Source: a virus. Taken from it: a stretch of DNA of 20,188 nt. Positions 15,000 to 20,188 of this stretch are shown piece by piece. Under the pieces are notes generated by a model. The model was not told the DNA's origin. It searched no databases and was given only the letters and a program-made list of their open reading frames with translations. Positions within the stretch are counted from its first letter, which is position 1. The number at the start of each line of letters is the position of its first letter. A program made the position numbers and the translations under genes. Where the stretch lies: IMG/VR virus record IMGVR_UViG_3300033571_004649, positions 1 through 20,188 of that record. One strand, 5' to 3'.

Positions 15000-15623
15000 A
15001 TGGCAATTGCCTCACTAAACAAATTTACAGTTCCTTTAGCAACAAATCAAAGTGCCAGCGCACAAGGTTTGCTAATGCCAAAATTAAAATATCGCTTCCG
15101 TGCGGTATTTGAAAATTTTGGAGTAAGCACAGACAGGGTTGAACTCACAAAACAAGTCGACAGTATCAGTCGTCCCAATTTGAATATGAATCCGTTTACT
15201 ATTGATGTGTATAACTCAAAAGTAAACTTGGTTGGTAAGCCAACTTGGGAAGCGGTTACGGTCACATTGCGTGATGACGCAGGCGGCAATGTAAGTAAAT
15301 TAGTCGGCGAACAAATTCAGAAGCAATTTGACTTTGCAGAACAAAGTTCGGCAGCTAGTGGTATTGATTACAAGTTTGTTCTCAAATTTGAAATGCTAGA
15401 TGGTGGTAATGGTGCAAATCAACCCAACATCTTGGAAACATGGGAATTGTATGGCGCACTATTAAGCACAGTAAATTACGGTGATATGGCATACGGAGAA
15501 AATAGTCCGGCTACTATTGCGTTGAGTATTATGTATGACAATGCTATACAAAGCCCAACTGGTACAGGTATTGGTACACTGGTAGGAAGAACACTAGGTA
15601 CAGTAATTACTGGTGTAAGCTAA
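15000..15623 (+). CDS. gp19: Tail tube protein gp19
   Basis: A 207-residue orthologue of T4 gp19 (163 residues), whose hexameric rings stack into the inner tail tube through which DNA passes. LMPKLKYRFRAVFENFG is the first tube strand. KQVDSISRPNLNMNPFTIDVYNSKV is the conserved loop-strand block. PTWEAVTVTLRDDAGG followed by a long helix is the tube-fold middle. The C-terminal ETWELYGALLSTVNYGDMAY...TIALSIMYDNA matches the gp19 family ending. The final 20 residues, rich in Gly and Thr, are extra. It has an AGGAG ribosome site and is followed by a strong terminator. Confidence 0.93.
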   Translation: MAIASLNKFTVPLATNQSASAQGLLMPKLKYRFRAVFENFGVSTDRVELTKQVDSISRPNLNMNPFTIDVYNSKVNLVGKPTWEAVTVTLRDDAGGNVSKLVGEQIQKQFDFAEQSSAASGIDYKFVLKFEMLDGGNGANQPNILETWELYGALLSTVNYGDMAYGENSPATIALSIMYDNAIQSPTGTGIGTLVGRTLGTVITGVS

Positions 15624-15645
15624 TCATAGTTTACTTGAAACAATT

Positions 15646-15674
15646 AAGCCTGGATTAAATCCGGGCTTTTTTTT
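15646..15674 (+). terminator. Intrinsic terminator after gp19
   Basis: AAGCCTGGAT (15646-15655) pairs with ATCCGGGCTT (15659-15668) with one G-T pair and loop TAA, followed by eight T's (15667-15674). It lies 22 nt after the gp19 stop and would isolate the gp18-gp19 transcript from the next operon. Confidence 0.9.
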
Positions 15675-15676
15675 GA

Positions 15677-15684
15677 CATAAATA
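15677..15684 (+). promoter_or_regulatory. T4-type late promoter box (CATAAATA)
   Basis: Seven of eight bases match TATAAATA. It follows the terminator T-run directly and lies 18 nt before ATG 15703. A TTGACA (15673-15678) overlaps it, but the matching -10 position reads ATACAT, so a sigma70 reading is weaker. Confidence 0.55.
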
Positions 15685-15702
15685 ATTAAAAGTGGATACA
15701 TA

Positions 15703-17355
15703 ATGCCTAATATTTTTGATGGTTTCTTGAGTCAGATCGCTACCGGCGATAATGTTAAAGACTACAGACATGCTGCGAGATTGTTTGTAGATAACAACTA
15801 CGAGCGATCGCCAAAATACCAGTGGTTGTTTCATGTGTATTTTGATTTAAATCCTGCATTTACTACCATGGCACGGGATCATCAAATCGCTGCAGGCATG
15901 CTAGTTAAATCTGCAGACTTACCAAGATTTCGCGTTGACAGCAAAACATTAAACAACTACAACAGACCTTCGCTTGTTCAAACAAAAATCAGATATGAAG
16001 ATGTCAATATCACGTTTCACGATGACTCTGCAAACATCATAAGAAAATTATGGTTTGATTACTATAATTTTTATTATAGAGACATGGATAACAATTACGG
16101 CGATGCCACTGGTAGATTGAACGACATATACATGGCTCCAAACAAACAAGTTTTGGGCCAGCGGGCATTATTCAACAAGTTTGGTTACACTCCAAGAAAT
16201 GGCGGCCCTAAAAATCAATATATCAATGCCATACGAATTTACAGTTTACATCAAAAAAGATTCAGCGAATACACATTACTAAATCCAATTATTACAGGAT
16301 ATCGACACGGAACGCATCAAAATGGTCAAGATGGTACATTGGAAAATACAATGACCATTTCTTACGAAACAGTTTTATATGCTGGCGGGTCTACTAGAGT
16401 GGCCAGAGGATTTGCAGATTTATTTTATGACAAATCACCAAGCCCGCTAACTCCAGCTGGTGGTGGTACAAACAGTATTCTGGGCCCAGGTGGTCTTGTA
16501 AATGTGCTAGATGAAGTTATCACTGATGGTTCCGGCGGTAACTGGGGCTCTAGCGCATTTAAGCTGGTAAGAGGTTATCAAAAAAACAAAAATGTTGATT
16601 TAGTCAACCTGGCTCAGGGCGAACTAGTTCAGGCATTTACCAATGTTTTACGCAACGGCGGCAATACCGGACAACTAAATTTTGGAGCAGCAACGAATGC
16701 CACTTACATTCCTTATCGTGGAGTTCAAGCCAACGATGGTAAAGGATTTCAATCAGCACTTGCCACACAAACCACAGCAGCACCTGGTAGTGTAAACAGT
16801 AACGGGCTTAGTCTATCTGCAGGTGCTGCTGTGGTAACCGGAGGCATTGCCACTGCACTCGCCAGTAATCCAATTGCTGCTGCTGGATCAAATATTTCTG
16901 GAGTAGTAGCTGATGCACAAGGAGTAATTCAAGGCGCCAATTTAAACAAAGTTGTCGATATCACCAAAGATTCAGGAGGCAAATTGGTAGCAACTGCAAG
17001 TGATCTTATTCCCTCAAACAGCTTTACGGCCGGTATCGAAGCCGCCAACCAACGAATAAAATCTGCGGCGGCAGTAGACGCTGCTAAAGCTGCTCAAGAA
17101 GAGGCCGGAAAAACGCAAGCATTCTTTGGTGGAGCTGGTGCTTTAAGTTCGGTTACAGCATTTACCACGGGTACAAACAATGTTACACGGTCGGGTAGTG
17201 CATTGGCTGCCACACCTTACAAAAATTCACAAATTAACGCAAGTCCTCAAGTGGCAAATAATTTAACCAGCAGTTATTTTACACAACCTTCGGCAGCAAG
17301 TTACCAAGGAAAAACTTCTACCAATCCAGCTCCGCCACAACAGGTAATCATATGA
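15703..17355 (+). CDS. Second tail-tube-fold protein (gp54-like or tube variant) with low-complexity C-terminus
   Basis: A 550-residue protein. Residues 1-245 look like the gp19/gp54 tube fold: YQWLFHVYFDLNP (39-51), the LVKSADLPRFRVDSKTLNNY block (68-87) that mirrors gp19's QVDSISRPNLNMNPFTIDVY, VNITFHDDSANIIRKLWFDY (101-120), and TLENTMTISYETVLYAGG (212-229). From about 250 the sequence turns Ala/Gly/Ser/Asn-rich with little conserved structure. T4 gp54, which starts tube growth on the baseplate, is 320 residues and has an analogous closing strand, so a tube initiator or baseplate role is plausible; a second tube subunit is the alternative. The ribosome site is weak. It heads a run of four overlapping genes ending in gp4. 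Confidence 0.65.
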   Translation: MPNIFDGFLSQIATGDNVKDYRHAARLFVDNNYERSPKYQWLFHVYFDLNPAFTTMARDHQIAAGMLVKSADLPRFRVDSKTLNNYNRPSLVQTKIRYEDVNITFHDDSANIIRKLWFDYYNFYYRDMDNNYGDATGRLNDIYMAPNKQVLGQRALFNKFGYTPRNGGPKNQYINAIRIYSLHQKRFSEYTLLNPIITGYRHGTHQNGQDGTLENTMTISYETVLYAGGSTRVARGFADLFYDKSPSPLTPAGGGTNSILGPGGLVNVLDEVITDGSGGNWGSSAFKLVRGYQKNKNVDLVNLAQGELVQAFTNVLRNGGNTGQLNFGAATNATYIPYRGVQANDGKGFQSALATQTTAAPGSVNSNGLSLSAGAAVVTGGIATALASNPIAAAGSNISGVVADAQGVIQGANLNKVVDITKDSGGKLVATASDLIPSNSFTAGIEAANQRIKSAAAVDAAKAAQEEAGKTQAFFGGAGALSSVTAFTTGTNNVTRSGSALAATPYKNSQINASPQVANNLTSSYFTQPSAASYQGKTSTNPAPPQQVII

Positions 17356-17540
17356 TTCAATCTAATAGTAAGATTTTTACAACTGCATTGTTTGGGACTG
17401 GTACCAATAACACTGTCGATGATCTTGCAAACAAAAATTTAACAACACAACAAGAGTACCTAGGATCAAGCGGTATTAGTCATATGGGAACACGATTGCC
17501 TCGAGTGCCTAGTAATCAGCGTGTAGCAAAGGACAAATAA
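17352..17540 (+). CDS. Small unknown protein (62 aa)
   Basis: A 62-residue protein starting in an ATGA overlap with the tube-like gene and ending in a TAATG overlap with the next. Its two-sided coupling supports it as real despite its size. It is polar, with TNNTVDDLANKNLTTQQEYLG in the middle and a basic end (RLPRVPSNQRVAKDK). There is no cysteine, membrane segment or known motif. The Asn/Thr-rich composition is like the tail of the gene before it. Function unknown; a virion accessory is possible. Confidence 0.6.
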   Translation: MIQSNSKIFTTALFGTGTNNTVDDLANKNLTTQQEYLGSSGISHMGTRLPRVPSNQRVAKDK

Positions 17541-17941
17541 TGGTACAGACAAAATATCCGCAGACACCATACCCTACCAATCTAAGTAGAGTCAACACCA
17601 ATGCAATTGATCCTCCCAACACTGATAAATTTTTTAATAATTTTTTTAATTTTCCTATAGACGTAAGTAGCAATGTTGATGCAGCAGTAATAGCATATTT
17701 TGAACAAATAACCGACAACAAAGAATCAGCCAGGGCTATGGCCAGCGCAGTAATTTATACAGCAATAAAGCAAGGCATAAATCCTATGTCAGCACTTGAC
17801 GAATTTAAAAAAGTACCATTGGGAGACCTGAACGCATACACTGCATTATTTTTAAATTTTGAACGTGTTGGTACCAGTTTCTTGGGTTTAAAAAATCGTC
17901 CAATACAAAACAAATATATCACAAGGACTATACTTCCATAA
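17540..17941 (+). CDS. Conserved-type hypothetical upstream of gp4
   Basis: A 133-residue protein linked on both sides by TAATG overlaps. After a proline-rich start and FFNNFFNFPIDVSSNVD, a helical region runs from about residue 45 to 100 (AVIAYFEQ, AMASAVIYTAIKQGINPMSALDEF). It ends with NRPIQNKYITRTILP. The segment LNAYTALFLNFERVGTSFLGLKNRP plus the ITRTILP ending recalls a conserved small hypothetical of marine T4-like phages, next to structural or packaging genes. I know of no function. No catalytic motif or membrane segment is clear. Confidence 0.7.
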   Translation: MVQTKYPQTPYPTNLSRVNTNAIDPPNTDKFFNNFFNFPIDVSSNVDAAVIAYFEQITDNKESARAMASAVIYTAIKQGINPMSALDEFKKVPLGDLNAYTALFLNFERVGTSFLGLKNRPIQNKYITRTILP

Positions 17942-18378
17942 TGGGTAAATTTGCCAACGGATTTTATCAAGTTCTCAACCCTGACAAATATGTAGGTAAA
18001 AAGGTACCTCATTTCCGTAGCAGCTGGGAACACAGCTTTATGAGATTCTGTGACAACAATCCTGCAGTGCTACAATGGGCCAGCGAAGCTGTTCACGTAC
18101 CTTATCGTAATCCGTTTACCAACAGAAACACAATATATGTTCCTGACTTTTTGATCATATATCAAAACAAATCCGGGAACAAAATTGGTGAACTAATAGA
18201 AATCAAGCCCGGCAAACAGACTACACTAGAAGCAGCAGGACGCAGCACAAGAGATCAAGCAGCCGCAATATTGAATGCACACAAGTGGCAAGCAGCCAAT
18301 GCCTGGGCTCAACAAAATGGGTTACGCTTTAGAGTAGTCACAGAATCAGATCTGTTCCACCAAGGAAAAGCTCGGTAA
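17941..18378 (+). CDS. gp4: Head completion nuclease gp4
   Basis: A 145-residue orthologue of T4 gp4 (150 residues), needed to finish filled heads and carrying a PD-(D/E)xK/TnsA-type nuclease fold. The match is clear: HFRSSWEHSFMRFCDNNPAVLQWASEAVHVPY parallels T4 YRSNWEKFFFEWLDKNPEIIAWGSETAVIPY. Likely catalytic residues are all present: E30, P68-D69 (YVPDF) and E87-x-K89 (IEIKP). The C-terminal HKWQAANAWAQQNGLRFRVVTE matches T4 DKWKAAQSLAEKRGIKFRILTE. The start overlaps the previous stop by one base. The stop codon is embedded in a possible late box for the next gene. Confidence 0.93.
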   Translation: MGKFANGFYQVLNPDKYVGKKVPHFRSSWEHSFMRFCDNNPAVLQWASEAVHVPYRNPFTNRNTIYVPDFLIIYQNKSGNKIGELIEIKPGKQTTLEAAGRSTRDQAAAILNAHKWQAANAWAQQNGLRFRVVTESDLFHQGKAR

Positions 18379-18381
18379 ATA
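18374..18381 (+). promoter_or_regulatory. Possible late promoter box in a small hairpin (GGTAAATAC)
   Basis: The TAAATA core overlaps the gp4 stop codon and ends 5 nt before ATG 18387. It sits in the loop of GCTCG (18370-18374) / CGAGC (18382-18386). The first two bases miss the TATAAATA consensus and RNA would start at about the ATG, so this is a weak call. Confidence 0.3.
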
Positions 18382-18386
18382 CGAGC

Positions 18387-18881
18387 ATGACTAAAAAATT
18401 AAGCGAACTATTTGACTTACCGGATATTCCGTCAACAGACTCTGCTGAATCGTCTGAAGCACTAAAAACCATTATCGAAAACAAAGAGATTATTGCTCGA
18501 GTAGACGATGCTATAGACAAAATTGATATAGCACTTCCTACTGTACGTGACCTTGAAGCCAGCGATGCGGAAATGGACGAACTTGCTGAATTGGCCAAAA
18601 CAAAATTTGAAGATTTGATGGATTTAGGAATGAACATGGATCCCCGTTTTGGTGGTGTAGTATTTCAAACTGCCGGCACCCTGCTAGGGCATGCTATCAC
18701 TGCCAAAACAGCCAAAATGGACAAGAAGCTACGCATGGTACAACTACAGCTTCAGAAAGCCAGACTAGATCATCAGACATCAAAAGATGATCCAGACAGC
18801 AGACCCGTAGACGGCCAGGGTGTAGTACTGGATCGCAACGATTTATTGAATCAGATTCTTCAAAAGAACAAAAACACATAA
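18387..18881 (+). CDS. gp16: Small terminase subunit, gp16-like
   Basis: A 164-residue protein, the same length as T4 gp16, which forms the ring that regulates DNA packaging by the large terminase. The acidic start KLSELFDLPDIPS parallels T4 INKLLDISDLPGID. Long helices follow: DLEASDAEMDELAELAKTKF and, after NMDPRFGGVVFQTAGTLLGHA, a Lys-rich helix TAKMDKKLRMVQLQLQKARL. This matches the T4 pattern of a central coiled-coil pair with SPRHMEVFATL. The C-terminus is acidic and ends VVLDRNDLLNQIL, comparable to T4 TVFMGSPTELMDEI. No clear ribosome site precedes ATG 18387. Its place after gp4 suits a head/packaging role. Confidence 0.72.
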   Translation: MTKKLSELFDLPDIPSTDSAESSEALKTIIENKEIIARVDDAIDKIDIALPTVRDLEASDAEMDELAELAKTKFEDLMDLGMNMDPRFGGVVFQTAGTLLGHAITAKTAKMDKKLRMVQLQLQKARLDHQTSKDDPDSRPVDGQGVVLDRNDLLNQILQKNKNT

Positions 18882-18884
18882 ATA
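18877..18884 (+). promoter_or_regulatory. T4-type late promoter box (CATAAATACT)
   Basis: Seven of eight bases match TATAAATA and the downstream ACT agrees with the T4 late consensus. It overlaps the gp16 stop and lies 20 nt before ATG 18905, with AGGA (18895-18898) in the leader. Confidence 0.55.
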
Positions 18885-18904
18885 CTCTATAAACAGGATT
18901 AACT

Positions 18905-19528
18905 ATGAAAAATCTTCACGATTATATAGCCGAACGTAACTCAAATTATTCTTTTAGGATCAAGGTAGCCAAACAAAATCCTAAAGATATCATGGAAGAA
19001 ATCAAAAATGCACTTGATGCTTACGAGTTGGTTGATATTACTACACCAAAAAGTCTACCAGTACAAGAACACAGAGAGTTTCCAAAATGGGGACCTTGTG
19101 AATGTTGGCAATTTGAAGCCACAGTGTCGTACCCTACCACTGGTGTACAAATTGCACAGCTACTTAAAGAGCGCACAGGTATGCAGGCCGAATGGGTATG
19201 TGTATATGGTAAACAACAGGCCGATGACAATGATGCATTTGAAGCATATGGCAAAGATCACGAAGGTTCGTTGCTATTAGACAGCGAACTTAAAGATGTA
19301 GCCGGAGCACAAGAACTAGTGGGCGACCGGCGCAAGGATAGTTTACTAAAAGAACTAGAAGAACAATCACCCAAGCTAACCGGATTCAAAGATCCCAAGT
19401 TAACTTCGCAGCAGGCAAGTGAAAAAACTCCCGCAGCAAAAACAACCAATCAATTGCCACAAGGCAGCAAGAGCCCAGTAGGAAGCCAACAAAACAAATT
19501 ACCACAGGCTAAAGGAAAAAACAAATGA
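18905..19528 (+). CDS. Conserved-type unknown protein after gp16
   Basis: A 207-residue protein with two parts. Residues 1-105 look like a folded alpha/beta domain: FRIKVAKQNPKDIMEEIKNALDAYELVDITTPKSLPVQEHREF, a WGPCECWQFEATVSYPTT strand, and IAQLLKERTGMQAEWVCVYG. I recall this layout in hypothetical proteins of T4-like environmental phages, near the terminase and head genes, but know of no function. Residues 125-207 are charged and then Lys/Gln/Pro/Ser rich, likely disordered. AGGA is 6 nt from the ATG. The stop overlaps the next start (ATGA), and that partner protein also has a disordered Lys/Pro-rich composition. Confidence 0.7.
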   Translation: MKNLHDYIAERNSNYSFRIKVAKQNPKDIMEEIKNALDAYELVDITTPKSLPVQEHREFPKWGPCECWQFEATVSYPTTGVQIAQLLKERTGMQAEWVCVYGKQQADDNDAFEAYGKDHEGSLLLDSELKDVAGAQELVGDRRKDSLLKELEEQSPKLTGFKDPKLTSQQASEKTPAAKTTNQLPQGSKSPVGSQQNKLPQAKGKNK

Positions 19529-20188
19529 GCAACAACATCTATGACATCTTGAAGAAGATGCAGAACCTAGAAGCACCCAAGCAGAGTCTTACTGAAAGTA
19601 AAAAGGCCAAGCCTGATTACATTGACATTGACAAAGATGGCAACAAGACTGAGCCAATGAAAAAAGCTGCTCGCGAAAAGAGCAAAGGTGCGGTTGCCGA
19701 AGCAGTGGCAACTGTTGAACGACAACTTGCAGAAAAGTATCAGGGCTTCAAGAAGTCAGTTGCAGAAGGTGTACAAGCAAAAGGCACAATCAAGCCAACT
19801 GATTCTGGTGAAGAATATACTGCTGCACCAGGTTATCGTGTTAAAGCTGAATACGAACCTGGCCAAAGTAAACCTAAAATGGGTTTTGTCAAAGACAAGT
19901 CAAGTGAGCCAGAGCAAACAGGACAAGGTGCCAAGCCAGCCAAGCCAGCAGATCAACCCAAGGTGGATGAAGATGCACTGGATTTTTTGCGTGATCCTGA
20001 GGGAATTGCCAAGAACCGTGCTGCCCAAGCTGCATCTGATCAGCGTTTTGCAGATCGATCAGCGAAACACTTTGCCGGACAAGTTGGCGATCAATATCAT
20101 GACCAACTAATAAAAACCAATCCAGCTTATAGAGATGAGTACATGTCTCAGGTACGAGATGTTCGTTCACCAGACGTAATGAGAAAGA
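19525..20188 (+). CDS. Lys/Pro-rich protein with EF-hand-like motif (3' end outside window)
   Basis: The frame opens at ATG 19525 (ATGA overlap with the previous stop) and stays open to the last base, giving the first 221 residues. After a short helix (NNIYDILKKMQNLE) comes DYIDIDKDGNKTEPMKKAAR (31-50). Its Asp spacing (D34, D36, D38-G39) resembles a calcium-loop start, but the 12th position is Met, so binding is uncertain. A helix rich in Ala/Glu/Lys follows, then a disordered part including AKPAKPADQPK, and a second folded region (DFLRDPEGIAKNRAAQAASD onward). I recall such DxDxDG-KTEPMKKA segments in marine phage structural or scaffold-like proteins. Function unknown. Confidence 0.7.
   Translation, partial: MSNNIYDILKKMQNLEAPKQSLTESKKAKPDYIDIDKDGNKTEPMKKAAREKSKGAVAEAVATVERQLAEKYQGFKKSVAEGVQAKGTIKPTDSGEEYTAAPGYRVKAEYEPGQSKPKMGFVKDKSSEPEQTGQGAKPAKPADQPKVDEDALDFLRDPEGIAKNRAAQAASDQRFADRSAKHFAGQVGDQYHDQLIKTNPAYRDEYMSQVRDVRSPDVMRK

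Noticed and set aside
15673-15701. Sigma70 promoter starting at TTGACA 15673.
   Set aside because: At 17-bp spacing the -10 reads ATACAT; the late-type CATAAATA in the same place fits better, though a dual role cannot be ruled out.
19688-20110. A 140-codon plus-strand open frame near the window end.
   Set aside because: It is a shadow of the gene that starts at 19525 and stays open to the edge; the other frame has the ATGA coupling and coherent motifs.
1-20188. tRNA genes, CRISPR arrays, integrase or attachment sites, insertion sequences.
   Set aside because: None was recognised on either strand by reading; gaps longer than 100 nt are almost absent and are explained by promoters and terminators.

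Overview
The window is a stretch of a tailed-phage genome from the T4-like myovirus superfamily. It looks most like the marine or freshwater environmental branch that includes T4-like cyanophages. The basis is remembered family sequence patterns, not a database search. Recognisable T4 orthologues are neck proteins gp13 and gp14, sheath stabiliser gp15, tail sheath gp18, tail tube gp19, head-completion nuclease gp4 and probable small terminase gp16. The DNA is AT-rich by eye. Genes are packed with 1-4 nt start/stop overlaps, and no tRNA, CRISPR, transposon or integration module was seen. The host cannot be fixed, and no photosynthesis gene lies in the window.

Layout. Positions 1-4491 (+) form an adhesion module. 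It holds the end of a large structural protein, three tandem paralogous fibre/adhesin proteins of about 225 aa, a small XkdW-like protein, a repeat-bearing tail fibre, and a Rossmann-type (DUF115/glycosyltransferase-like) protein. Positions 4444-7639 (-) hold a Nudix hydrolase, gp15 and gp14 in one tightly overlapping operon. Positions 7680-11245 (+) hold two conserved unknown genes, each behind a perfect consensus sigma70 promoter, then gp13, a small unknown and a deoxynucleoside monophosphate kinase. A minus-strand zinc-finger/HNH-like gene follows (11208-11552). Positions 11654-20188 (+) hold an unusually large gp18, gp19, a second tube-fold protein with a long low-complexity tail, two small unknowns, gp4, gp16-like, a conserved unknown, and the start of a lysine/proline-rich protein cut by the window edge.

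Regulation visible in the sequence has three layers. First, TAAATA-centred boxes resembling the T4 late promoter (TATAAATA) lie just upstream of many structural genes on both strands. Second, there are two exact TTGACA-N17-TATAAT promoters and one near-match. Third, there are two intrinsic terminators. At 10536-10586 a promoter, a terminator hairpin and the ribosome-binding site of the nucleotide kinase overlap, so the RNA start point could decide whether the ribosome site is buried. Several starts appear to have almost no leader RNA.

Together the genes supply tail tip and receptor binding, tail tube and sheath, the neck that joins tail to head, and head-filling functions, with two nucleotide-metabolism enzymes placed between them. 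I found no clearly new defence or mobile system. The most unusual items are the overlapping regulatory element before the kinase, the leaderless-type promoters, the flagellin-hook-like inserts in the sheath, and the fibre triplication.
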